From Hypoxylon rubiginosum (Eukaryota > Ascomycota > Sordariomycetes > Xylariales > Hypoxylaceae), in assembly GCA_902806565.1 (NCBI GenBank), contig CADCXA010000044.1, positions 372,001 to 436,000 on the forward strand: DNA of 64,000 bases, in the 5' to 3' direction. Made by a program: the position numbers and the translations under genes. Under the pieces are notes generated by a model. The model had not been told where the DNA came from. It saw only the letters and a program-made list of their open reading frames with translations, and searched no databases. Shown here in pieces: positions 1-10,923 of the stretch. The stretch's first letter is position 1; every line of letters begins with the position of its first letter.

Positions 1-1
1 A

Positions 2-784
2 GGTTTCGCTTTTATCGGGCTATCTCTATACTACTTCTCGTATCGCTACAACCTTCTCTTCGTGATCCAACCCAAGATAGACACAAAGGGCCAAGCCTAC
101 ACTCTAGCACTGCAACATCTCCTCACCGGAGTCTACATCGCCGAGCTATCCCTGCTCGGTCTTTTCAGTTTGAGGCGAGCCACGGGCCCGTCCATCATAC
201 TCGCCATTCTATTCATCGCCACAATACTCTATAACGCGCTGCTGAACAAGTACCTCGCACCGCTCGAGAGCTTCCTCCCGGCCGACCTAGCCGCCCTGTC
301 CGAGCGGGACGGCGACGAGTCCGCGCCGCTGCTCTCGTCGGCCGAAGAAGGGCGCGCGCAACCCGCGTCCCACATCCAGCGCCTAGGACAACAAGCGCAC
401 GTCCCGCCGAGCGTCGCGCGGCACGTCGTCGACCCGGTCGCGCGCTTCTTCGAGCCCCGCTTCTCCGCCTCGTACCAGGCCATGCGGTCGTGGCTCCAGG
501 ACGGCGACGGCGACGGCGCGTTCGACAGCGCCGAGGACGTGCCCGAGTACGAGGAGGACCAGCTCAGGAAGGCGTACCTGAACCCCGCGCTCACGAGCCA
601 GACGCCCCTGGTCTGGCTCGCGCGCGACCCGATGGGCGTCAGCGGCCGCGAGGTCGAGGAGAACGAGCAGATCGGGCTGAAGGCGAGCGATCAGGGCGCG
701 TGGCTTGATGAGAAGGGTAGGGTTAAGTGGGCTGTGGATAAATTTGCGGATGTGCCGGTCTGGAAGCAGGGGGTTAAGTATTGA
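2..784 (+). CDS. CSC1/OSCA-type (DUF221) stress-gated cation channel, C-terminal part
   Basis: The reading frame is open from base 2, so the gene starts to the left of the window and only about 260 C-terminal residues are seen. The visible part begins inside a membrane segment (FIGLSLYYFSYRYNLLF). It continues with the PKIDTKGQAY loop, two more hydrophobic segments (near bases 110-180 and 190-240), and a soluble acidic tail of about 170 residues ending in VPVWKQGVKY. The order of last transmembrane helices, cytosolic tail and conserved tryptophan-rich end matches fungal CSC1/RSN1/PHM7-like proteins. These are multi-pass plasma- or vacuolar-membrane channels that open on osmotic or mechanical stress. 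The tail is GC-rich and Asp/Glu-rich with GDGDGDG runs. Membership of the family is fairly sure; which paralogue it is cannot be told from this fragment. Confidence 0.72.
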   Translation, partial: GFAFIGLSLYYFSYRYNLLFVIQPKIDTKGQAYTLALQHLLTGVYIAELSLLGLFSLRRATGPSIILAILFIATILYNALLNKYLAPLESFLPADLAALSERDGDESAPLLSSAEEGRAQPASHIQRLGQQAHVPPSVARHVVDPVARFFEPRFSASYQAMRSWLQDGDGDGAFDSAEDVPEYEEDQLRKAYLNPALTSQTPLVWLARDPMGVSGREVEENEQIGLKASDQGAWLDEKGRVKWAVDKFADVPVWKQGVKY

Positions 785-1524
785 GAGGGGGGCGGATAAG
801 TCTACACGTATATACTGTTAGATTTGGGCAGCGCGAGCAATCAGCGTTTACATGTTTCATTTGGCATTGTCAAAGTATAGTTGGTCAACATCTAGGTCGC
901 TAGTTTGGATTTTGAATAACAGATATTTCCGTATACTTATTGTTGTAGGTGGGCGTGTTAACGTCCCTTGTAGGTTCTAACTAAGAGGATCTAGGTTTGC
1001 GTTGTTCAGCCTCAAGTTAGATAGACGATGCGCTAAGCCTGGTTTGGACAAGTCTATTTTAAGGGTTACCTTTAAAGATGGTTCCATCGAATGTTCTATG
1101 CTTCGAAATCGATTTTAGGCCGATTATATACAAGTAGGTTTCGGTATCGACTATCTACTTCCCGTTCGTCAGGGGCAGTCTATCCATCTACCGGGGTTGG
1201 TAGGCGAATAAGCGTCAGAAGTTAAGCCGTCAGAGTTAAGAGTTAATGACTCTAGCCCCCCTGTCGAGTTAACCTCTAGTTAGGAATTATTCCTTGCCCC
1301 CCTCTACAATCCGTAAGATCTTGTCTTTGACCGACGAAGCAAAGCTGTTTTAAGCGGTGTTATAGACTTATGGAAAGTGTCATAGCGAAAAGTTTCTTGA
1401 CGCAAATAGGTAAATAAGATAAGCGCTAAATTTTGACCATGATGTAACTACCTAGGTAGGTACCCCTTAACCCCTTTTATCTTCTGATCTCGTCACTTCC
1501 CACAGCCTCATCTCTCAAGTCTCC
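785..1524. other. Intergenic, no gene seen
   Basis: About 740 bases downstream of the channel gene, with no coding frame I can support. Near 1450-1466 is a TACCTAGGTAGGTACC stretch, one of many copies of a palindromic A/GGTACCT motif scattered through the intergenic DNA of this window. Confidence 0.5.
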
Positions 1525-2111
1525 ATACCTACACGATACAAGAGAACCTTCCTCTCCCTTGTCGTACTGACGGCTACTACGCACGCGGGGTGCTACGCGG
1601 ACCAAGGAAGCGTGCAGCGAGGGGCGCGTTCGCGGGCTCGTGCATCGGAAGCGGGTCCGACGGCACGCCTCCACCCCCCAAATTACGGCGACCGCCACCT
1701 GTACTACGTCTTCGAGGCCACGCATGTTAGTAGCGGCGACCGCACCATCACCGCCAACGAGTGCTACGACGGGCTCAAGAAGGAGACCAACGGGTGCAGT
1801 TGCAGCGGTGCGAGTATGATAATTGGCGGTGCGGGTAAGTGCCCAGGAAGAGAAAGGAAGATGAATGCGGATGGATGTTACTGTGACTTGCGCTGACGGG
1901 GAGAATGATAGGTAGGACGCGAATCCGGGAGATTACCCGTAGTGAGGGATCCTTGGGAAATCGTATACAAGGCTGTGGAAGCGGATGGGCTGCATTAGAG
2001 ATCGCCAGCGCAAGTACTGAGCGAGTCATTTTAGTCGTACTACACAATCAGGTAGGCGTTTTGCGAATGATAATCCAATCAAACAAATTATCTTTGGGGT
2101 CTATACCCTAG
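1525..2111 (+). pseudogene. Remnant of a small secreted cysteine-containing protein
   Basis: No ATG opens this frame, but codons from about 1525 read a basic start followed by a hydrophobic stretch (TFLSLVVLTATTHA) and then GCYADQG, which looks like a signal peptide and cleavage site. The codon where a start would be expected is ATA. Coding-like sequence resumes at about 1680 with YGDRHLYYVFEA and ECYDGLKKETNGCSC. Between about 1620 and 1680 the plausible coding frame seems to switch, next to a run of six Cs. A canonical donor (GTAAGT, 1834) and an acceptor (about 1912) follow. I read this as a decayed effector-like small secreted protein gene with lost start and indels. A real gene with an unusual start exon is possible. 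No function is assigned. Confidence 0.33.
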
Positions 2112-2218
2112 CTAAACATTCTGAGTTCTCTTGAATAAAGGCAACCTCATATTCCATACATCACTGACCCTTTATACCTTTTACCTGTCTACCTTCTATC
2201 TTGACTTCTGATCCCAAC

Positions 2219-4742
2219 TTAAAAGTCGTAGCCCTTATCAACCGTGGGCTCAGGCTCTGGTTCTGATAGTTTGCTCCCTTTCTTCTTCTTCTTCTTATCC
2301 TTCTTGAAGGTCCCCCAAATGTCAGACTCCTCCACAACAGGCGCTTTAGAAAGCAGCTCATATTCTGACGATGCTATCCTTTCTTCGTAGGGCTCGGGCT
2401 CAGGTCTTGGCTCGGAAGCTCGTGAAATCGATCTCTCGGAGGCTGGAGAAATCGATCTCTCCGCTTCGCTAGGGGTAAATTGCTCTGAGCGCGAGCTGCG
2501 GGTTCGTCTCGATACGGTGACAAATTCCGCTGCCGATTCGATACTACTTCCGGCTTCTGCGTCTTCGGTTAATTAGCCTTTGCCTAGTGTTTTTTTATTG
2601 TCTCGTCAACTTACCGTTCATGCGCTGGTGATGCTTGCTCAGGCGCTGCAGCTCCGTCATGCCGCTGTTCAGGATCTCCATCTTTTCCGTGAGGAATCTT
2701 CGCTCCTCCGCCTTCTCCGAGCTCTCGGTGGTGATCCTATACACAGTGTCCTCGCTGAGTTCATACACTATCTCCGGTGTGAACAACTCAGGGAGTTTGG
2801 AGATAAGGCATGCTTCGATGGCTAGCTTGCTGAAATCATCGATGACCTCCTTCAATGCTACCTGGGATACAATCAGCTTGGGTTCGACTACGCTGTAGGT
2901 GTTAGGTTACTTTACCTTGTAGTACGCTTCCATCCAATCGACTGCATCGGAACACGATAGACTCTCCATATCTGCCTCTGTATATCTGACAACTGTCTCC
3001 AAGCACCGTTCGATGGATGGAGAATCATACTGACTGCCGACACCGGCTTCTCTTAAGCCGTGCAAGAGCTTTTCTCGGAAGCGGGTGGAACGAATCTTCT
3101 GGACATTCTCTGTTAGATAATGGTTATACGTGATTGGGTGGCCGTCTTCATGAGGTCGTAAAATCTCATTGACTTTGCTCCGGAGATCACCATTGAGTTG
3201 ATCTAGGGCGTCATTGACCAGTTCTCCCCAGAGCTTGACTTTGGTATCTTCATCTAGGATGTGAGATAATGCTGCGTTGACGGTGAACTCGACCGCTTCG
3301 AATATTTTATCCGAGAAGGTTTCCAACCAATCTCTCCAAGGCGCGCACTGCTCATGAAAGAGCTCGCTGATTATCATTGGATTGTACGTGCCTGGAAGTT
3401 CACATCCCCGAGTTCTCCTCATCAGGTCTTTCACCTCTTCCAGGTACTCGACTCGTGCAACTTGCCTTGGTATCTTGGAGGAAACCTCCACTATCTGCCT
3501 TGCTTGGCCATTGAGGCGCATCTTGTGAGAAAAGTCTGTCAAGGTGTTTTGGACCACGGCACGAAGTCGCTTTCGACGCCCTTCGTCATCTCGGGCACTG
3601 CCAAAGAACTTGTCTCGATAGAAACCGTCTTTGGCTTCGGTGACGAGAATCGAGAATTGGTGGCTAGCATTGAGAAGGTACTTGCGTTGTTCCACGATTG
3701 TACGCCGAGCAGTACCGAGCCTTTCCAGCCGGTTGGTGCTATCTTCAAGCCCCCTCTGGATTTCGTCAAGGACCTCCGGGAGTTGAGCGATGATTTGATC
3801 CTTTAGTACCTCACTCAGTCGAGTCCGCAGGTTTGCTGCACCCTTCTGCGACCGGGGAAGTCCGGCCCAGATGCCCTGGTTGAAGAACTCGGATTCGGCC
3901 AGGTCGCGCTCTTCGTTGGTGGCGTTTCTACTTCTAAAGTCGCGGTTGCGCATTACGTGCCATCCTAGTCGGAACTTGACATCCCTATTCTGAGCGAGGT
4001 CGAAGTAGTCACGCTCGCTTGCAGAGCCGATGTCAAGTGTATCGGGCTTCGTTATGAGACCTAGCGTCCTGTTTCCTCGAACGTCGATCTCGCGCGCGAG
4101 CTTGGTAACCTCTTGTAGAGCAAAGTTGCTCTGGGCCGAGACTACGGCCAAGATAATGGTTCGAGGGTTCTGCATGTATGATCGCACCAATTCCTGCACG
4201 ATGGATGCATCCTCGACTGACTGCTCCTTGTTGCCAGCACGGAATAATCCCGGCAAGTCGACGATTGTCAAATGAGGTTGAGTTGGCCCGGATATCTCTA
4301 TGCGAAGAACATCCTTGCAGAAGGTCCTGCCTCGCTCACCACCGACGCCCATGTCCTCTTTAGCTTCGTCCACGAGAGCACCGATGTCGTGCTCATAAGG
4401 AATCTCCGAATGTTGGAATTGCTCGAGACGTGCTTTCTCTTCGACGGAACGGTCGGCCCCAGGGGTAATAGATACGTTGCATTTCTCGCCGGACTGTTCG
4501 TCGGTACGACGCAAGATTAATTCGGTTGCAAATCGCGTGCAGAGGCTGTCCTTGGTTGGAAACGACATTCCCGAGATGGCCTGCAGAACCGAGCTCTTGC
4601 CCGATGACTGATCGCCGCAGACTACGATCTGAGGAAGATCAACATATCGATTGATGCCTTTAGAACGCAGTTTGTCGATGATATCCATCAACGTCTTGTG
4701 GTCCTTGGACTGCAAGGGCATCGCTGCAGCTTGGCCTGCCAT
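2219..4742 (-). CDS. Dynamin-family GTPase with GED and a charged C-terminal tail
   Basis: Three exons on the minus strand: 4742-2916, 2861-2615 and 2556-2219, with introns of 54 and 58 bp. The joined frame is exactly 804 codons (803 residues). The G domain is at the N-terminus: P-loop GDQSSGKSS with Lys49, G3 motif DLPG and G4 motif TKPD. A helical middle domain follows. The second exon encodes a GTPase effector domain (YYKVALKEVIDDF...). There is no PH domain and no recognisable proline-rich domain. Overall it resembles the Mx-like or fungal DLP group rather than Vps1 or Dnm1. The third exon is low-complexity: repeated ERSIS(P/R)AS(E), EPEPEP, then KKDKKKKKK, ending GYDF. Such proteins self-assemble and hydrolyse GTP to remodel membranes; the specific membrane is unknown. 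The start is the ATG at 4742. The tail exon is supported by frame and splice sites only. Confidence 0.85.
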
Positions 4743-6332
4743 TGTCGAGATGAAAAAATTGAAGAGAGTTGTCGGCTTAGCTGTCTCTACTCATGAAAGA
4801 CGATGAGTGAAGGGTTATTGATACGAAAAGAAGAGTTTTCTCTCGTCCCTAGCCTTCTTAAGCTTTTCTCGACATGTTGGTTATTAGGCATTCATGCAGG
4901 CTGCCGCGGCGTTGCATTGTATGCCACGTCGATCTGGTCGATATGCACATTTCCTACTTGTGAGGCAGCCTGCTTCTTCATTAATTGACATATCGTATTT
5001 GAAACGCAATATAGAACCAACAGATAAGTTGGTTGGATGTCGCTAGATTTCTTTACAAACGCCATTCCCCCATCCTTGAAGATTCGGTGAAACGGAGCTA
5101 TTGATAGGAGGGCAAGAAGTGCAGGAAGTAGTGTAACTCGGATAACAATGCTCTGCGGTAGCCATTGGAATCTGACTCGTCGTGCATCGCCACGAAAGAC
5201 AGCTGGCTTGTTTCATCAACCCCCAATTTCCTGTGTGGCGCGCAGCAGCAAATCGACGTCCTTTGGATTATCTCCAGGCTTCTTCGGAACTTATCAGGTC
5301 CTAGATAAGGCCCCATTTGCTGACATAATACGACGCCTTAGATGATAGAAGAAGCAAGATGTGAGATCTCTCGCACTGTATTTGTCCATATGATATCGGT
5401 ATTAGATCATCTTGCAGGGCTTGCAGCCTGGCATACATGCATTTCTCATTATCAAATTCGGGATCAAAGTCAGGTTTCGCAATACTTCAGTAGTTAAGAA
5501 CAAGGCGGGCTATATCCTGCTTGAGAGTATCTGAGTCTGCGGTAATCGGAGGATGCACCGGCAAGTAATCAGCTGCTAGGCACGGTATGGCGGCCAATCC
5601 TCAATATCGAAGAGCCGTATCGGCTCTAAAGTAAGAGGCTCATGAGATTTATATGATACAACCGGCATCGGCACGATGGAGGTGGTTATAACAGAGGAGG
5701 TCGAATTGAGAGGTAGGTTAGGTACCTTAGGTACCTTAGGTAGGTACGTAGGCAGATTGAAAGGGTATCACCAGTTTATTTCCGTTGGGTTAGAATTGCT
5801 TACAAGTAATTGTAGTGGCTGTATTCACAATGTGGCTGTGGTGGCTGAGGTGGTTAAGGAGGTGGCTAGAGAGGTAGGCAAAAGGGGGTATGGGAAATAA
5901 GGGGCGATACTAGCTCCCATTATAAGTCACTCAAAAGAAAGTCCTCGTTTATTTGTGTAAGCACCCATCACTCGAGAGTGCTTAGTGTGCTTCGTGTGGT
6001 TGTTTTAAACTCCGGCACATCCTCCAGTCCCAACTTTTAGTCTTGTGTTAGCACCAGCTACGGTATCTTCGCTGTAAAAGCATGATTGATTTATTCAACG
6101 AAAAGAACTTGTCTAGCCATATGTATTACTGTTATTCCCACACAATTTCGAAATCGTGGTTTCCGTTACCTTCGCAATCATATTCTATAATAATAACTGC
6201 CTTTGTTAAACAATATAAAACTGTAACAGTGTGCCTTGTCGTGTATATTATCGACCATACCCTAGATCTCCAGACTGTGAAAAAGAGTGAGCTTCTATAA
6301 TTGAAATGTTGGCTACCACCTGCAAAGTTGCC
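4743..6332. other. Intergenic, no gene seen
   Basis: About 1.6 kb between the dynamin gene start and the 3' end of the first rhodopsin-domain gene. It is AT-rich in places, with only short random frames. The low-complexity TAGGTACC block is listed separately. Confidence 0.5.
5711..5752. repeat. TAGGTACC-type low-complexity block
   Basis: Reiterated GGTACCTTA and TAGGTAGGTA units. This is the densest local copy of a motif that recurs at about 1450, 7841, 9961, 12570, 13280, 45100, 46366 and 53771. It is seen directly; its function or origin is unknown. Confidence 0.6.
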
Positions 6333-7350
6333 TTACCTTTCCTTCGACTTTCCCCTTAGATGTCTAATGAGGCGAGTAACAGAGACTGTACAGCAGGTCA
6401 TGATACCTAAAAGTGCGCCAAGTGTGGATAATAATCCTAGATAGCCTTGGTCGTAGCTGAAATCAGAAGTGTTGATTCTATGCAACGCTGCGATTCTCAA
6501 TCCGGTAATTATGATGACCCTGCAATTTGTTATTATGTTAATTAAAAATTAAATAGGGACATTCCAAATTGTAGCAATCGAAGGATGCTTCATATAACTT
6601 ACACAGCGCCAGCCGATAGTATGAAGAGGGCGGAAAGCTTTCTCTTCAATGTCATTTGATTAATGCTTAGGGTGGGCTGAACTGGAAGAGCCAGAATAGC
6701 TATATCAATAAGGAGGCCAATGACCTCGAGACTGACAAAGGCTGCGATCTGGTCGCCACATGTACCTTGAACCTGGTCATCCCATGATGCCCGGATGGGA
6801 CGGCAGATAAGTACTGAGGTTAATAGAGCCGCGCTACCATGTATAATGGAGACCGCTATTAGAATCATCGACTCGTATGCGACCATAAATGGTGCAAATA
6901 TCTTGCGAAGCAAGAACAAGGCAGTAAGTCTAATGAATGTATTCACAAGTGCCCAGAGAGCCTCACTAGCCAAAAGTGACTATGCAAGTAGGTATTAGTA
7001 AGGGTATGAAGGGTTCACAAAATTATCCTATCAATTTGAACCAATCACTCGCGTCATATAAACAAGCGTACCTTAGCCATGAGTTCAAACTGATCTCTTG
7101 TCACGGTGGATATATGCTGACCTTGGCCTTCGTCAATGACCGCCCAAGTAATCTGACCAACTAGGGCTAAAGAAATCATGAAAGCAATAAAAGTCAAGAA
7201 ATCTTCAAGCCCAAAACTTGTACGCAGGAGATGAAGACGCACGAAACCATGAAGTGCTAATGATAGCGCAGCAAGAAAAGTAAATATATAAGTGCATACG
7301 ATGGTGGCCAATGCCACATTAGACATAGATCGTAGCATAGGCAGTTTCAT
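6333..7350 (-). CDS. Short fungal rhodopsin-domain 7TM protein
   Basis: Three exons: 7350-7072, 6979-6603 and 6519-6333. Introns are 92 and 83 bp, both GT..AG, and the joined frame is 281 codons (280 residues). Seven hydrophobic segments can be counted. The family signature G(L)EDFL follows the first, the CRPIRASWD..VQGTCGD loop follows the fourth, and a basic stretch (RHLRGKSKER) ends the protein. This is the layout of the fungal 'rhodopsin domain' integral membrane family related to PTH11-like receptors, without a CFEM domain. It is shorter than the usual 350-400 residues because it has almost no cytosolic C-terminal tail. It lies next to a second family member on the same strand. Ligand and pathway are unknown. 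An alternative last exon through the GTAAGG at the stop cannot be excluded. Confidence 0.72.
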
Positions 7351-8237
7351 TAAGCTGAGGTTGCTTACTTTGAAATAAAAATTGAATATTTGCAGACTAA
7401 CAACTTGGGGATCATGTTATTATATGCAATGGTAATGCTCAGCCACCTTCAAAGCACTGCCCATAGCTGTCCGCCTTGTTTTCTCTCTCAAGATATGCTG
7501 ACTGCATGGTTACATTGCTGCGTAGGGCGGGGGTCGGTGTGGTAGCGAATAAGGGTGCTGCTCTTTGGTAAACGGCAGTTTTAGACGAATTGTCAGAAAA
7601 TAAAATGAACTGCCTTTAAGAAATGGCGAAGAAAAAGAAGTTCCTGATAATAAAAAATAGAAGACCTAAATCAGAATGCACCTATCCACAAAAGGCGAGT
7701 GATGTGTGCTTCTTTTGGTTTGCATCGCGGCAGTAGGTAGAAGGTTATGAGGAAACACCCAGAGGAAGGGAAAAGAAAAAAAAGTTGTCCTCCATAACTT
7801 GCCATACCCCCAGAACCCAAATCCCAGACAGTAGATACCTACCTAGGTAAGTGTCCATGCATGGGACGCCAGCTCTCAGGTGCCAAGTGAGAGTAGCGCA
7901 CAGGTGGGCTTCGAACCCCAGCTTCTGTTAGTCGTTCAGGCTGCCAAACCGTCTGACCAGATGCTTCTTAATTTGAAAAGCAGGCAGGTTATTCGACCTC
8001 ATATTCTTTACATTGGCCGGGCTAATTGCGGGACACGATTGCCAGCAGCCTTTCTACCTAAGGTACCCATCAACGTACAACAACCTGATGCATTATCCGA
8101 AAGTTGCCCTAGCAATTTTGATTGTTATTCACAAACCTAAGCTGGACTGAGCGTGGCCATCGTTTGACTGGGCTATTTTCCTATCACCCTAAATGAATGA
8201 TATATCAGTTCGAGCAGAACCTCCACGACTTTGCCCT
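7351..8237. other. Intergenic between two rhodopsin-domain genes
   Basis: About 890 bases: the upstream region of the first rhodopsin-domain gene and the downstream region of the second. Purine-rich tract near 7610-7790, and a TACCTACCTAGGTAAG motif at 7836-7852. No gene seen. Confidence 0.5.
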
Positions 8238-9510
8238 TCAGGTCACATCTACCTCCTGAAACACTCGGATCCTCCCATCCTGCCAAATATCTGAGACATA
8301 TAGCGCTGCGCTCGCTTGAGTCTCTGGCTGCAGTAGACTACGATCCAGAGGTGACAGCTTAAAGCCACCCGGCTGCTGCTCTAATTGGGGATCTTCGGCG
8401 TTATTTAGCGTGGCATACAACGAGTCATCGTGGGTTCTAAGCAAGAGGCCTTTCTTGTTCCTGGTAAACGACTGTTTAGAGAACCCTCGGTCGGCTGAGT
8501 TGGCATAGTTGCGTGGTCTGGAGGCGCCTCGCGAGCGGTATCCCAGCCTGCGCTGTTTGATATACTTCTCATACAGCGGGTGCAGCGAGGGCACAGAGCC
8601 AAATACGATGATGAGCATGGCCTCGATTGCAAACCATACGAGGCTTGGGAATATGGCCCAACTGAGATTCAGCTCGTCCAGGGCGGCAGTGTAGACTGTC
8701 TTGACGGTTCCTGCAGCACCGGTGACAAGAGTGAGACCCAGCGCCATCACCAAAAATATCTTTCGACGCTGCGGCATGTGCAGGCCCCAGATGATGGCCA
8801 TGGGCAGCACCGAGAAAGCAAAGTCAGCAAAGACCTGAGTGGCGTTGGAGAACGTGTTGATGCCACTTTGGGCGTCGGTACTAACGCAATTCGCTGTCGC
8901 CTGGGCCTCAAGCGTCCATGTTAAGGCTGGATTTCCACAACGGAATGTGCTTATGCAGAAGTCGATGATAGAAGTACTGATGGTCAAGGCCATCACAATC
9001 CACACAGCCCATCGTTGCCACCGCGATGTGTTGCCGAATATGCGTAGAATTGTGATGCCGATGGCGATCTTACCCAACCCCGTGACGAATATGCTGATGT
9101 CGAGAATGATAATGTAATACATCACCGCCGAGTTTATCTCGGGGAGTCCACCTAGATAGATCAAGTGGCGATTTCTTCCCGTCTCTCCAACGTACCTAAG
9201 GTGACTGTCCCATGGTAATCAGCTTATGATACATACTCATAATAGCCTCTGCTAAGAAGAGAACCTGATGCAGGGCGATCAATTAGTATAATTGTCCGGC
9301 AGCTCAGTTACGACCAAGATAGAAATAAGCACAAGTAGCCATGACGATGTCGTCAAGACCCAGGCTGCGTTTCAAAATGCGGGCCCAGAAACGCAGAATA
9401 ATGAAGAAGGTGGCGATAGAGAACATAGTCCACCAGACTGCTTCCAAGGTCACCATGTGGTCCTCATTGGGCGGTAGTTCGGTAGGTAGCGATATGGAAG
9501 TCGAGGCCAT
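8238..9510 (-). CDS. Fungal rhodopsin-domain (PTH11-like) 7TM protein
   Basis: Best model: exons 9510-9312, 9264-9237 (28 nt) and 9195-8238. The introns are 47 bp (with a TACTAAT branch site) and 41 bp (donor GTATGT, acceptor CTTAG). The sum is 395 codons (394 residues), a normal length for the family. Features are an outside N-terminus, TM1 followed by GLDD, GLGKIAIGITILRIFG in TM3, the CGNPALTW...CVS loop, and IIWGLHMPQRRKI between TM5 and TM6. After TM7 comes LHPLYEKYIKQRR and a soluble tail of about 100 residues. These are plasma-membrane receptor-like proteins of mostly unknown ligand. The large last exon is certain. The 28-nt exon and the 41-bp intron are inferred from frame continuity: without them a stop and a frame change interrupt the gene. 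Confidence 0.75.
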
Positions 9511-10923
9511 TGCTGAGATTCAGTATGAGATAAGACCTCAACAAATAATTTCAAGGTTGAATAAACACAACTTATAGTGGCATCTAGCTTTTAATCCGCT
9601 CAATTGAAGGATCACCAGGAAGCTTCCAATATCTAGTGTGGTGAGACTGAACCGCGCGAAGCTCGCTCGGAGGTCTAACCTGGGTTGTACGATGCGGCTC
9701 ATGCTGATGATGACGCCGAACTGAGATGAGATATTGAGTCTAAGTATCTGATTGGTTGGTGGAATTATGGCAGTACTAATGAAATAAAGAGAAGTTGATA
9801 GGGGTGAACAAACACAAAATACGGATCTAGGAAATCTTTACGGAGTTTTAGAAATTTGTAAGCAGCCACCGAGGCGCTTTAGCGGGAATTTGATAGGGTG
9901 CCTCTTTTGTTCAAAGAGGAGAAGGACTGTACCCCTATGCTGCATCCGAAGGACACTACCAGGTACCTAGATGGGATCTTAGGAGGTATTAATTTACACC
10001 TAGATTTAACCACGGACTATAAATCGAAGTCTTATAATTTCTAAAAAAGCGCCTCATTTTAATGCATTTCCTCTCCATTTACGAGCGAATGAATTTCCAA
10101 ATATCCTTCATATACATAAAGGGGGTACGTAACGATGATTGCCTTCACAGGTGCGTGACGACCAGCCAAGACCAAGTGTGTCGGACTGTGTGATACAGAT
10201 ACAATACCCAAAACTGACTCTTACTTCTTCCGAGCCGCCGTATCAAGGCTACGTACCGCACAATGTTCGATATCAAGCCGAGTCGGTCCATTTATTTAAT
10301 AATGACGATTTATATTTCGATATGGGGGTGGTCTCATAGAGTAAAAGAATATTTACAAATTCCCTGGGGGACACAAGAATTAAACCAGCATTGAGTTGTG
10401 GCCTCCAAATCCTCCAGGCCCTCTCGCGGAGCACTCAGCAAATCAATAGCCCTGGTAGCACCCACTCTGACGACAGGAGGCACAGCCAGTCGTCAAGCCA
10501 CCAATAGAAATCACACCTCCATCTATGGACTACAAGCAAGGCAACCTACAAGCAGCTTCCGAGTGATGAGGTAGTAGAGTACCTACCTACCCACGTTTCA
10601 GATTGACATCAATACGATGGTACTTTTTACCCTCATCTTTGGCAAGCAAGCACACTCCGAGCCCTCCAATCGCGATTGCAAGCGATAGAGTTGCATCGCG
10701 CACTAAGATCTTCACCTGCACCTCTGAGGCGGGACGATCCTTCGAAAATCTGCAATGATACGCCCGAGCCTGCCTACATCCTGCCAGCCTACTTAGTACA
10801 ATATACAATACCAGACCCTTTCCCCCGGCCTGTCTACCCTGCCGACCTTCTCTTTTTCGTCAGGCACGACTCGAGACCTCCGCATCTTTGATACGGCTAT
10901 CGTCTTTTGAGGCATCCGACCAT
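9511..10923. other. Intergenic between divergent rhodopsin-domain genes
   Basis: About 1.4 kb serving as upstream DNA for the minus-strand gene ending at 9510 and the plus-strand gene starting at 10924. No coding frame is supported. An AGGTACCTAGAT motif lies near 9961. Confidence 0.5.

Noticed and set aside
2595..2615. Dynamin stop codon at 2595-2597
   Set aside because: It lies behind a perfect GTAAGT donor, and splicing to 2556 opens a further 112 codons in frame. The short form remains possible as an unspliced product.
7895..7990. tRNA-like TTCGAACCCC in a hairpin-rich stretch
   Set aside because: No acceptor stem, anticodon arm or D arm of the right spacing can be paired on either strand.
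9265..9311. Alternative intron ending at 9252 (TTCTTAG) in the second rhodopsin-domain gene
   Set aside because: It gives a stop (TAG) shortly after MGQS and loses the frame of the large exon.
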